DNA of 16,474 nucleotides from Dichotomocladium elegans (GCA_025716815.1 JAIXMN010000094.1:1-16474); one strand, 5' to 3'; positions 1 through 9,423 are shown, counted from the first letter of the stretch. Notes: a model not told the origin generated them from the sequence alone. Numbers and translations: made by a program.

Positions 1-603
1 TGCATCGCTCTTCGGTGTGGGTGGCCCTTTCTCGTCCTAGGCATCAAGCCTCAAGAGTGGACTTGAAAGGTGCCATCCGCAGCTGTTTGCAAGACCGCCT
101 CGCTGACCAGCTCGCTTCCTCCCGCGCCATCCTCCTAAGCGCATGCCGTCCACGCCTTGGCATTGACCCGGTCATGTACTTGCCGATGACGAACAAGGAA
201 CGCAGCCGCTGCATCCGCTGGCGTATGGGCTGCTCCCTGGCCGCCCTAAACCATGCTGGTGTAAGCATGATCACACAAGCCGCCGTCACCTCATTTTTCT
301 GCCTCAACATGCACGCTCGGTTGAGGGTCGCCAATGATGATGATCATCGCGATCCGCTCTCATTGGTCCTCAACCAGCTGCCATGCTCTGAGATCACTCC
401 TCCTCCCGCATCAAATACTGGCAACGCACCTGGCCAGTGGTGTGCCAGATCCTCCTCGAGGTCGACATGGCGTGTCACCTTGATGAGGATTTCTCCGCCT
501 CGCAAGACCCCGACCTCGGCGATCTCTTCTCCGGTGGCTCGAGCGTCCTGTCCCTGTTCATGCAACCGAAGCAATCCTGGATATTTTCGTTCTTGATCCC
601 TAA
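1..603 (+). pseudogene. LINE ORF2 C-terminal fragment, frameshifted
   Basis: This is the C-terminal end of the LINE endonuclease/reverse transcriptase polyprotein, downstream of the RT domain. The first codons read in frame (SVWVALSRPRHQ, then CLQDRLADQLASSRA) and match copy C. Compared with copy C there are 1-nt losses near 229, near 394 and near 521, and one extra T in the T-run near 296. The frame is therefore lost before the Cys-His knuckle that copy C retains, and regained only in pieces. The homologous stop is TAA at 601-603. As read, it cannot make a functional C-terminus. The indels sit partly in homopolymers, so some could be base-calling errors. Confidence 0.85.
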
Positions 604-841
604 CCCTCTCTTTTCTCGTTGTCACTCCCACCCCCCCTTTAGATAGTTTCTTCTTCTCCACTTTTGTCGACCCCATTGTTCCCATTTTTATCTCTTTCTC
701 TTTCTTTTTTCTTCTTGCCCCCTCATTTTTCCCAGCCACTCTGGGTTTTTCATGCCGCAGCCACCTTGTCGATCTGGCGAGAGCGACCGCTTTATTGAGC
801 ACACGTTCCATACCGCCTTTCTTTCAAATAAACTGTTTTGT
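604..841 (+). other. LINE 3' UTR (copy 0)
   Basis: This noncoding tail is rich in T and C runs. AATAAA at 827-832 lies 9 nt before the element end. The equivalent region in copy C (10640-10880, - strand) is nearly identical and also ends ...GTTTTGT without poly(A). Confidence 0.75.
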
Positions 842-856
842 CTACACCAAGGAATC
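842..856 (-). repeat. 15-bp tRNA-Val stub (LINE target-site copy) at the 0/A junction
   Basis: CTACACCAAGGAATC is the exact reverse complement of tRNA-Val nucleotides 1-15 (16379-16393). It lies between the 3' end of LINE copy 0 and the 5' end of copy A. It is best read as a target-site duplication left when one LINE inserted next to another. It is too short to be a tRNA gene. Confidence 0.88.
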
Positions 857-866
857 GCTTCTCTTT

Positions 867-1349
867 TGCGGTTTCTTGTTTCCTAGTTGTCTTGTCTCTT
901 TCCGCTTTTGTAATAATATTTTATCAGCCCAAAGTACTCAAACTAGCAGTAAACAAAGAATATGCGCCGAGGAAGCCTTGATTTAGAGGAAGCGGAATAT
1001 AAGAATAAGAGTAGATAGATTGACTGTTCTTTATTGTAGTAAAGGATACAGCTGATATTTATACTAATGTCTAAAGAAGATACTAGCAAAAGCTACTGAT
1101 GATTCTAGAGACATCCTTTTTCTAGAAGAGTCGACGTGACATGACTGGTTGGTGGGAAGTGATCGTGGAGCAAGTTCCAGAAGATGCCAGGAAGCGCCAT
1201 GGCATTTTAGCTTCCGAAAGGCACGTGACAAGAGGGATGTCTGGGATCACGTGCTTCGAATTGAGAGCTTGGGTCGACCGGGATTCCTGGGCTTGAATCT
1301 TTGCCTTGATTTGGCAGTCCTGGAGCCAAAACTCCGTTCGTCCACGACA
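867..1349 (-). mobile_element. Solo LTR, probably Ty3/gypsy-like, reverse orientation
   Basis: This 483-bp insertion sits in the LINE A 5' UTR. Removing it restores the 5' end seen in copy B (ATCGCTTCTCTTTCACTCG). On the - strand it begins TGTCGTGGAC and ends AACCGCA, so it has the TG...CA ends of an LTR. It is flanked by a 4-bp duplication, CTTT at 863-866 and 1350-1353. In - orientation it carries TATAAATA (1063-1056) and, downstream, AATAAA (1035-1030), matching a U3-R-U5 layout. There is no internal coding region or second LTR, so it is a solo LTR from homologous recombination. The gypsy assignment rests only on the TGTCGTGG start and the 4-bp duplication. Confidence 0.8.
1056..1063 (-). 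promoter_or_regulatory. LTR TATA box
   Basis: TATAAATA on the - strand lies inside the solo LTR, about 290 bp from its 5' (TG) end and 21 bp upstream of AATAAA. It is the likely core promoter of the former retrotransposon. Confidence 0.55.
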
Positions 1350-1357
1350 CTTTCACT

Positions 1358-1379
1358 CGCCGTATACTTTTTTACGGCG
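1358..1379 (+). other. Hairpin near the LINE 5' end (copy A)
   Basis: CGCCGTA (1358-1364) pairs with TACGGCG (1373-1379) around an 8-nt T-rich loop, giving a 7-bp perfect stem. The same stem is present in copy B (10586-10607), and with one mismatch in copy C (16339-16360). It would form near the 5' end of the LINE RNA. Confidence 0.5.
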
Positions 1380-1395
1380 GCTAATAGTTTACCCC

Positions 1396-1403
1396 TGACG
1401 TCA
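1396..1403 (+). promoter_or_regulatory. CRE-like palindrome TGACGTCA in LINE 5' UTR (copy A)
   Basis: TGACGTCA is a perfect 8-bp ATF/CREB (bZIP) consensus. It is conserved at the same place in all three LINE 5' ends here (copy B 10562-10569, copy C 16315-16322), about 55 bp from the element start. LINEs need internal promoters, so it could drive or boost transcription. No binding evidence is available. Confidence 0.5.
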
Positions 1404-1692
1404 GCAACAATAACATCGCAAACACCACCACCAACACCTCCAAACGTGCACCCCATAGCGCAGGAATCCCCATCGCGATCACCAGAAGGAACATCCCAAG
1501 TCCAATCGGCCGCCCCTTCGACTTTGCACAACTCCGCACATCGCGCATCCCATCACCAGCGGAATCAGTAAACGCCGTTTGTCGACCACCTCAGTCCGCC
1601 CATCACATCTCCCCGAGATTAAAAAGAACCGCGTCTCGGCTACTCGATCCCCGACATTGCATCCCCAGACCGAGTTCCAGTTTACCTTTGAA

Positions 1693-3088
1693 ATGGGGGC
1701 GCGTCAAAAGAAAAAGTAACTGCAACGGCCATCCAAAAAGCCAAAAATTTTTCTCCCGCGCAACTATGGTTGTAGAACACGAGGCCCTTTTCCGAAAAGT
1801 GCGCAAGGAACTCGTCTGCCCCACGTGCCGGCTCCCCAATGGGATTTGCAAGAACGGCAGTAACAAGGCAACCCCCCTCGGCCACAATACAAGTGTAAGT
1901 GTGGCACCACTTACACTTTCTCTGCCATGGAAAAGCTACTCGCTGCGCATGTAGCTGCTGAAGCTCCCAGTGCCCCACTGGAGCCCGTGCCCGCCCCTGT
2001 GCCGCCCCTTTGCCTGCTCCGGTGCCTGTCCACACGCCTTCCAGTAACCAAATGGCCATGGACGATCCTACCATGGTACCACCTGCTGCCGTGTCTGCCC
2101 CTCTTGTTTTCGAACACCATGAAGCCCTTCCAGACTTTATGCATAAAATCATGGAAGAGCTCAATGCCACCCGCCACCGCGTCGACCAGCTCGAGTCGCT
2201 CCTTGCTGAAAATCAGCAATTAAAGGACAAACTCGCTGCTGCGGAGAACACTATCGCTGCTCTGCAGTGCCAATTAGGCGTGCAGTCTCAAGATGAGGTC
2301 GGCCTGCACGTTAACTGCCCTTAGATGCTCCTACTGGCACCGCCGCCTCAAAGTACGCCACCGCCGAACCCACGCCACTCACATGGGCAGACCGTGTGCA
2401 GAACGGCTCGCCCTCCCCCACGAAAAAGTCCAAACGGATCCTGACCCCCCGCCGCGCTGCTGCACTCTCGCGGGTATTTGGTTTTGTCTCTGGCGACCAA
2501 GGTTTCTGGTACGTGTACCTCCCCAGCAAGTTCCGTCTCCCGACCAAGGATCTCCGCGCACGTCTACGTCAACTTGGATGTGATAATGCACGTCTTTTGG
2601 ATGTGCATTACCCTGACGACAGGTAGTGGCTATCCTTCTCCACAATGATTATGTGGAGGAGTTTATTGCCTTGCTGGCCAAGCACCGGATCCCGGTGATA
2701 GAGGACTTTGATCCTCGTGATCCAAAGCACCTCCGTGACCCCAAATTCGCGCACTCTCTGAGGAGGAGCGTCGCGAAAAGGCCGCCGAACTACACAAGCA
2801 ACGGCTTCTTAAGGCCGTCGATTTCATTCGCGCGCCAGTTAAGTACGCCGTTGCCAGAGCCTTCACTGCTAACGGATGGTTTACCCCTGTAGATCTTCAA
2901 GAAATCCTGTCCGCCCCCAACACAAAACGCACCACTGCCGCAACCACCGCCAATCCTTTTGTCACCGAAGCCCCGATGAACGTTGACGTCGAGGGCACAC
3001 AAAACAGCTCCACACCATTGACGACGAACTCATGTCTGTCTCTGGCTCATCTTCATCTCGCACCACCCCCAACGCCGATAGTCAATAA
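1693..3088 (+). pseudogene. LINE ORF1 (copy A), multiply frameshifted
   Basis: ORF1 of a LINE normally encodes an RNA-binding chaperone that coats the element RNA. This copy matches ORF1 of copy C. It has a Cys cluster (CPTC, then ICKNGSN) near 1818-1860, a Pro/Ala/Val-rich stretch, a coiled coil near 2140-2270 and an RRM-like region near 2480-2720. The frame breaks soon after the ATG (1-nt loss near 1701), again at a C-run near 1872-1877 (6 C against 7 in copy C), and at further points around 2320 and 2620-2760. It cannot be translated as one protein. The homologous stop TAA is at 3086-3088, two bases before the ORF2 ATG. The start is uncertain: the ATG at 1693 is the first in the conserved frame. 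Confidence 0.8.
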
Positions 3089-3090
3089 TT

Positions 3091-5729
3091 ATGTTAAAAA
3101 ACATAACTATTACTATTTGGAATGCCAATGGCTTACAACGGCATCTTATTGAAAACATCCTAACATACACTCCTTCTACATCCCTTCTCTTTATCACCGA
3201 AACTTGGCTCCTTTCCCCTCATTCATATCCCACATCCTGGCAACAGCGCCATGTCTATGGTCGCCGCCTTGAAAACGCATTCGTAGGCAGCATGGGTACA
3301 GGATTTTCAAGAAGAACTTTGCCACAAATTTTAGTTGTTCATATAGACGGTCTAGGTTTTTCGTTTTTTTTTGCTTCAAAATCGAATACAAATTTTAGTA
3401 TTTCGTTTCTCTTCTTCGTTTGAAATTAGAATGAAACATAAATGGTTGGCCTCCCAAAACTATTCTGGTGTAAAAAGAGGAGAAGGAAGACTCATCTATA
3501 GCCTTGATTGAAATGTTCTTGCTGCTATTGCCTTTTAATTTGACAAAAGGGTAGCAACGAAATACTAAAATTTGTATTCGAATTTGAAGCAAAAAAAAAA
3601 CGAAAAACCTAGACTGTCTATATGAACAACTAAAATTTGTGGCAAAGTTCTTCTTGAAAATCCTGTATTTCGCTTTTAGTAAATCCCGACTGCCCCTACA
3701 AGTAACTTCCATCCCTTCCGACTCACCTTATGTACTCTCCTGCCTTTTTTGTGATACTCTCATCCATTGTCTCTACCTCCCGCCCTCCCTCCCAGATAAC
3801 GAAGCCCTCGACGTCCTTGCCAACCTACCACTCACATGGCCCAACACATCCAACACCATCTTCTGCGGCGACTTCAATGCCCGCATTGGCCGATTTGTTG
3901 GTGACCATGTACTCACCCAACGCGGCACCCTCTTTCTCGAATGGATTCAAGCTACTGGCCTCCACCATTGGAATGCCTCCCTTGCCTTTGGTATGCCCAC
4001 ATACGTCCGACTCCGGGGAACTAGCATCATCGACTGGTTCCTGAGCTCTGCACCTCTGGTCGACCCGCAACTAACAGTCAGGGACGATCTGTCCCTCGGC
4101 TCCGATCACAAGATGGTGCATCTCACCTTCGCTGCGCCCGCCACCCAGCCAACCCCGCCGAATAAGCACACTAGACGCCTATGGAAATTAAGTAAGCTGG
4201 CTGACCCAGAGACGACTGCACAGTATGTGCAGCTCTTCACTGAGCTCAACCAGCCCCTATTTGATTCTCTAACGGCTCTAGTTAGAGAAGATCAATCGCG
4301 TCCCGATTTTGATCGACTCCATGACCAACTGTGCGAATCGATCTATCAAGCCCTGGATAGCAGCCTTGGATCCCGCCCGCCTCCCCGTCGCACCTGCAAG
4401 TGGTTCTGGTCCCCTGCTCTTGAAGAAGCCATGGACCGCCGCGAGAAATGCTATCGCCAATGGCGTCGTGCTCGGGATGGTGTTAGTAAGCTCTCGCGAT
4501 GGGTTGCCTATCAAGAAGCTGCTGCCCTTGCCCGTCGCGCCATCCAGCAGCGTCGTCGTCAGACGTGGCGCGAGTTCTGTGACCGGTTAGCTGCTGGTGA
4601 TTTCAGCAAAGCTACCGCGACCATCTCCAAAATCAGACGTAACCGACGGCTCAATCCCACCTTTGTGGATCCTCGCGGTCCGCAGGTGGCTGCCGATCGG
4701 ATGGCCGACCATCTTGGTCAGGTCTATGCTGGTCACCTTCTCGGTCCGCCGATTGATGAAGATCCCTCGCCCGCGGCCGCGACTCCACCATTTACAGACG
4801 ATTGCCCGTTCACAATTCCTGTTGTCGAGGACGCTATTGGCCGCCTACCTCCCCGCAAAGCCCCTGGTGCCGACCATCTGCGCGCCGAGATGCTGGTCCC
4901 TCTGTCTGGTGCCCTTGTCCCCACGTTGACACTGTTCTTTGAACTTTGTTGGCGATGGGGTACAACTCCAGCTGCTTGGCGTCTGGCTCAAGCCATCCCC
5001 GTTTACAAGAAGGGACCCACAACAGACCCCGCCAACTTCCGACCAATCTGCTTGACTTCGGTGCTCCGAAAACTGCTCGAGCTTTGCCTCATGAACCCCC
5101 TTGAGGCTGCATATCCTATCTTGGATATCGCCCAGGGTGGGTTTAGACACCACCGCAGCACGCTCGACCAAGCCCTCTGCCTGCACGAGCTATCCACCAT
5201 GCACACCACCACCCACGGCACGCCTCCCGTCCTAGCCTTCCTCGACATTAAGTCCGCCTATGACACAGTCGACCGTTCTGTAGTCTGGAATGAGTTAGAA
5301 CCATACGCCTCCCCTGCCCTCCTCACTCTTTTACAGCACATGTTTAATGATGTTTCTATTGAGATTTTATTGACAGGAACTGTGTCACGGCGCTTCGAAC
5401 CAGTCACAGGTGTGCTACAAGGCTCTGTTCTCTCCCCCTTCCTCTACTCCATATACATCAATTCCCTTCCAGGATTGCTTCGTGTTGCAGAACAGGATAT
5501 TCCTCCCGACGACGCATATGCCGATTTTCAGGAGCCCCCCCACTTCTTGGTGCGTGGCGAATGGATTAATTGCCTGCTCTACGCTGATGACGTGGTCCTC
5601 ATTGGATCATGGTCTACCATGCCTGCTCTTCTGTCTGCATGCGAGCGACACAGCATTCAGCTCGGGTATCGCTGGAATCCCGCCAAGTGCGCAGTGCTGT
5701 TCGACTCTGCCCACGCCCCAACCCAACGA
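3091..5729 (+). pseudogene. LINE ORF2 endonuclease/reverse transcriptase (copy A), broken
   Basis: ORF2 encodes the nicking and copying enzyme of target-primed reverse transcription. The N-terminus shows APE-type endonuclease motifs: WNANGL, ITETWL, then after the MITE YLPPS, GDFNARIG and SDHKMV. The RT domain follows, with AIPVYKKG, FRPICLTS, FLDIKSAYDTVDR (motif A Asp), LQGSVLSPFLYSIYIN (motif B) and YADD at 5580-5591 (motif C). Three lesions are visible. The MITE sits in the endonuclease, one C is missing near 3699 compared with copy C (shifting the frame), and the coding region ends at the MULE just after motif D. No RNase H motif is seen in the matching full-length copy, which fits L1-like rather than I- or Tad-type elements. 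Confidence 0.88.
3299..3665 (+). mobile_element. MITE copy 1 (TA-flanked, Tc1/mariner-like ends)
   Basis: This 367-bp element has terminal inverted repeats of about 110 bp, beginning CAGGATTTTCAAGAAGAACT at each end. It is flanked by TA (3297-3298 and 3666-3667), the target duplication of Tc1/mariner-type transposases. It encodes no recognisable protein. Two near-identical copies exist in this window (7022-7387 and 14047-14411). Each arm holds ACAAATTTTAGT twice (3324-3335 and 3388-3399). It splits the LINE endonuclease frame after the codons for SMG. Confidence 0.88.
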
Positions 5730-6700
5730 ACATCATTATGGGCCCCCTACCCTCAGGGCTCCCCCCCAAGAAATTTTTGAATTTATAAGCCCGCAGGTTT
5801 GCTAGTCAGCCATTCACTTTGCCGCGAAATTTTTCTCTGTTGGCCTTCACTGCTGCAACTGTCTACCACAATCTGCTCAAATCTCTGCTTCTTGCATCGT
5901 GATCCTTTGACTCATTATTTCACGAAACAGACAACATCACCTGGCTGGAGCATGCCATTTGATCCTTGAATTCCCCTGTGCCAAATCATTCAGTCCAAAC
6001 GCAATTCTCTGCTTTTCTCGCCGCAAAAAAAAAAAACTGATGCAGCCTTCCGCATTTTCCTTAACAATTATGGCGCACTTCAACATACGTCATCCCTCTT
6101 GGAAAGAAAAAAAAAACGCGACATCTTTTTGATTGTGCAGTTTTTTTCACTAATTCGTTTACTAATCTCAAATGTGTACTCGGGCAGCGCATTTGTGTTT
6201 CATCGTTTAGCGGTAAGTTGCAGGCGATTCAGGGCGGTTTGGGATTTTGGCAAAAAAAGAAACAGCTTAGATGTTCCGTCCATTTTGCAGACATTTGCTC
6301 CAATCTTGTGTTGAACAGATGTTTGTATGCTTTAGAGACATTACGCAATGCTTCGACTTCCGCTCTCCTCCCCCCTTTTTTTGCTTACTGACTCTACAAG
6401 AGAGTTCAAGTACTGCGCGGTTTTCGAATGGAAAGGGTAGTATACACGAAATGCACAACAGTTTCGCCATCGATTAGGAAATTGTCTTGCTGCATTAACA
6501 ATAAGTCAATCACAATCAGCAGCAAAGTGAATCATCACCGCATTTCGTAACAACATCTCTCTGAACAATATGCCAAAACTATACGCCGAGGAATAATGGA
6601 ACGTCAGACCTACCAGCAACGTGTGCGGCTAGAACCAGTCAGCAGCGCAAACGCTTGGAATGACTGAACAGCGTGACAATTAGGAGGTGATGTGCTGAGA
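5730..6700 (+). repeat. MULE left terminal inverted repeat
   Basis: This ~971-bp arm is the reverse complement of 9424-10393. Differences are few: A-run lengths (for example 12 against 11 near 6026) and scattered substitutions (TTCGAATGG against TTCTAATGG near 6422). Its inner edge lies at ...GTGCTGAGA, after which the two sides diverge. It holds A- and T-runs and a TTTATAAG near 5782. I see no gene in it; its short open frames recur as mirror images in the other arm. Confidence 0.9.
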
Positions 6701-6864
6701 TTATTGACAGGAGCATTGCTGATGTGCACATAATAGTGAAGTCGAGTATGAGCTGAAAACTGCTCAGGGATGATATGCACTTTCACAGAATATCCGAAAT
6801 TGTGAATAAATAAATAAAAAAGTTTTTAGACGATGTACTTTCTTTTCCTTCATTGCTCATTCAA
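6701..6864 (+). other. MULE transposase 5' leader / promoter region
   Basis: This unique sequence lies between the left inverted repeat and the transposase ATG. It contains an AT-rich AATAAATAAATAAAAAAG tract near 6805-6822, about 45 bp before the ATG, which could act as a core promoter. I see nothing else. Confidence 0.4.
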
Positions 6865-7021
6865 ATGTCAGCACTTTCAGATAACACGCCATCGACCATC
6901 GTTGTTCCTGTGCGCGCAACTACCAGTACACGCATTGTCAGCATTCACAACTGGGAACAAACCTTGAAGGACTCAGCACTAGAGTCTGGTGAACTTTGGG
7001 TGTCAAAGGGTTGGAGTGTTA

Positions 7022-7387
7022 CAGGATTTTCAAGAAGAACTTTGCCACAAATTTTAGTTGTTCGTATAGACGGTCTAGGTTTTTCGTTTTTTTTGCTTCA
7101 AAATCGAATACAAATTTTAGTATTTCGTTTCTCTTCTTCGTTTGAAATTAGAATGAAACATAAATGGTTGGCCTCCCAAAACTATTCTGGTGTAAAAAGA
7201 GGAGAAGGAAGACTCATCTATAGCCTTGATTGAAATGTTCTTGCTGCTATTGCCTTTTAATTTGACAAAAGGGTAGCAACGAAATACTAAAATTTGTATT
7301 CGAATTTGAAGCAAAAAAAAAACGAAAAACCTAGACTGTCTATATGAACAACTAAAATTTGTGGCAAAGTTCTTCTTGAAAATCCTG
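7022..7387 (+). mobile_element. MITE copy 2, inside MULE transposase
   Basis: This 366-bp copy is nearly identical to the one at 3299-3665 and is flanked by TA at 7020-7021 and 7388-7389. It lies in the N-terminal coding part of the transposase, which reads ...SKGWSV before it and resumes PNGNVADLDV after it. It inserted after the MULE was formed. Confidence 0.88.
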
Positions 7388-8899
7388 TAAACCCAATGGT
7401 AATGTCGCCGATCTAGATGTGAACGCGATGTTCATAATGTTTATAGTGGAAAAGAAACGATTGACTTCGCAATCGGTGTTGTGGTCTAAGAAATTCGAGT
7501 GCCATCGGGCTGGTAAACCACGACCTCATTTAGAACGTGTGCCTGGTGGTGAAAGTGGCCAGCTTAGACTGAATCAGGCTGATTCCAAGAAAGTCGGATG
7601 CACAGCTACACTTCTCGCCACTTGCTACCCTTCTGATCCTGAAAATGTTCATCTGAAATATCGGAATGGGCATACCAATCATATTCCCGGGAGTATTGAA
7701 GATGTCGCCTATCTCCCAAATACTGATGAAGTCAGGAATATGATCAGAGAGGAGCTACAGAAGGGATATTCTGTCTGAGAAGTACGCAATGCTCTCCGGC
7801 GCCAATTTATCGACACGCCGCAAAACAAACGAGCTGCCTCCACACTGTTGATGTTTATAATGAATATCACCAGATGTTGAAGGAACGTACGCGTAAGAGC
7901 GGTGATGATTTTGAATCAACGAGGAAATGGATGTCCGAATTACGGAGCGGTGGACATAGCGTCTTCGTTGAAACCATCAATGAGCGCGACATATCGTTTG
8001 GGTTTTGTTCGAAGTGGCAGTGCGATCTGTTGAAGAAAGCGAAATACTTTAGCATGGACGCCACACATGATGTAACTGCTTATCCGAACACAGTCCTTTA
8101 CACTCTTATCATCCTCCACGAAGCTGCTGGTCGTGGTGTCCCAGTTGCTTATTATTTGACGAACGACCTCACATCTCGGCCAGTTGCAGCCTGGCTTCAG
8201 TCGCTCGCAAATATTGGGATGAGACCTAAGAAGGTGACAATTGATTGCAGTTTTCCAGAGGGCAATGCAATTCGGTCCGTGTGGGGCAACGACTGCAACA
8301 TACAGTATTGCAATTGGCACGTTTTACGTGCATGGATGAATAACATCCGCGCAAAAGTTGTAGCTACTGACGCCGAGACGAAAAAAGACATCGAGGAAGG
8401 TGTCATAAGCGATCTGAAAGAACTCATGTATGAGAATGACGTGATATCTTTTCAAACGCCGCTTGAATGCTTTAAGACGACGTATTCCGAACAGAATGAT
8501 TTCCTGTCGTACTTCACTCGCAATTGGCTTCAACCGCAACAAGTACAACGATGGGCAGCATGCCATCAGCCCGATGTCTTCACAAACATGGAGACAAACA
8601 ACTACGTTGAAAGTTGGCATAACCAGCTTAAGACGATTTATATGCGTCGAAAGCAGAATCGCAGACTAGATGGTCTTGTCTTCCTTCTTGTTGATGAGAT
8701 TGACTTTGACATCCAGTGGGAGATTAGGAGACTGACGAACCTTGTCGGCACTAAAAACAAAATGCAGCGGGATGAGCGAGCACTTGTGAGGATTGCCAGC
8801 CTCATTCCTGAGAGCGAAGTTCCATCTTTTGTGGTGCCTCTTAGCAACGGTGAAGGCTTCCGCGTGCGTTCTTTTACAAACGCAGAGAAATTCTACGAG

Positions 8900-8956
8900 G
8901 TACACACATCATTGATTTTCCACCTTCGACAAACTAATTTGTTCCCTTAACGAAAG
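8900..8956 (+). other. Predicted 57-nt intron in the MULE transposase gene
   Basis: The segment starts GTACAC, ends GAAAG and contains ACTAAT as a possible branch site. It holds the only in-frame stop (TAA 8948-8950) between the catalytic core and the SWIM finger. It is exactly 19 codons long, so splicing joins FYE to VYCENTHVSACTC in frame. The AAAG acceptor is weaker than the usual YAG. Confidence 0.65.
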
Positions 8957-9340
8957 GTGTATTGCGAGAATACACATGTCAGTGCTTGCACATGTCCGGC
9001 GTATGATCGTAAAAAAAGGGCATGTAAGCACATGTACTTAGTGGTTCGGCACTGTCCTACACATTCGATGAAACCCGATGAAGCTGTCTTGGCGGTGAAC
9101 ACGACAGTCTTTCCAGGGAACCAAAGGTCGGCGCCTGGGGACGACGAAGCTGAAGCTCATGAGTCAATCGACAATAGAGTGAAAGCTGTATTCGCTCGCA
9201 TGAGCAATACTTTAAAGCGATCGTACGTTGCTGACGACGAAGATGGCGAAATGCTTTTACAAGCAGCACTTCGTCTAGAGGCAGAACTGAACCGTGTGTC
9301 AAAGATTGGTCACCATATGAAACTTCGCCGCCAAAATTAA

Positions 9341-9423
9341 AGAGGCAACAATCCATACATTTCTCCCGATCCTTATATACTTCAAAACAGCCTTTTATTC
9401 CTCGGTGTTCTTTAACCAGGTCC
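9341..9423 (+). other. MULE transposase 3' flank
   Basis: This short stretch lies between the transposase stop codon and the right inverted repeat. I see no gene or clear signal, apart from an AT-rich CTTATATACTTC near 9371. Confidence 0.35.

Larger units (their letters stand above)
1..841 (+). mobile_element. LINE copy 0, 3' terminal fragment (enters from left edge)
   Basis: This is the last ~840 bp of an L1-like non-LTR retrotransposon. It matches, with small indels, the reverse complement of 10640 to about 11486, the 3' end of copy C. It holds the C-terminal part of ORF2 followed by a pyrimidine-rich 3' UTR of about 240 bp. The 3' end reads AAATAAACTGTTTTGT, with a polyadenylation-type AATAAA at 827-832. 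There is no poly(A) tail; the element runs straight into a tRNA-derived stub. The rest of the element lies outside the window. Confidence 0.9.
857..5729 (+). mobile_element. LINE copy A (L1-like non-LTR retrotransposon), 3'-truncated by MULE
   Basis: This copy has its 5' end at GCTTCTCTTT, directly after the tRNA stub. It runs through a 5' UTR, ORF1 and ORF2, and stops inside the RT domain at ...CCCAACG, where MULE sequence begins. Copy C continues past this point with about 1.3 kb more. Copy A is a nested composite, with a solo LTR at 867-1349 and a MITE at 3299-3665. It is nearly identical to copy C but carries more 1-nt indels. It is dead as an element: the 3' end, part of RT and the C-terminal knuckle are missing, and both ORFs are frameshifted. 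Confidence 0.9.
6865..9340 (+). pseudogene. MULE transposase (MULE DDE + SWIM), interrupted by MITE
   Basis: This is a Mutator-like transposase that would cut and rejoin the element ends. The first exon part (ATG 6865) is split by the MITE at 7021; removing the MITE and one TA restores the frame to 7390. An N-terminal GCM1/WRKY/FAR1-like zinc-binding region follows (FECHRAGK near 7494, GCTATLLATC near 7598, NGHTNH near 7666). The MULE core starts at 7874: Asp in MDATHDV (8057-8059), Asp in TIDCS, CNWH, and Glu in NNYVESWHNQL, so the catalytic triad is present. After a 57-nt intron comes a SWIM finger (CTC...CKH) at 8987-9031. TGA at 7776-7778 and a frame change near 7842 break the middle. A GT-AG intron at 7773-7873 would bypass both in frame, but would remove sequence that looks coding (DVYNEYHQ). 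I favour decay. Confidence 0.85.

Noticed and set aside
842..856. Possible tRNA gene or tRNA-derived SINE at the stubs (also 10625-10639)
   Set aside because: Only 15 nt of tRNA sequence is present and neither box B nor a body follows; a target-site copy explains it fully.
3395..3712. Open frame of 105 aa running through the MITE, repeated at each MITE copy
   Set aside because: It follows from the shared repeat sequence and is low-complexity; no transposase motif is present.
6271..6477. Small open frames of ~67 aa on both strands inside the MULE arms (also 9647-9857)
   Set aside because: They are mirror images of each other in the inverted repeats, have no recognisable motif, and shift with the A-runs.
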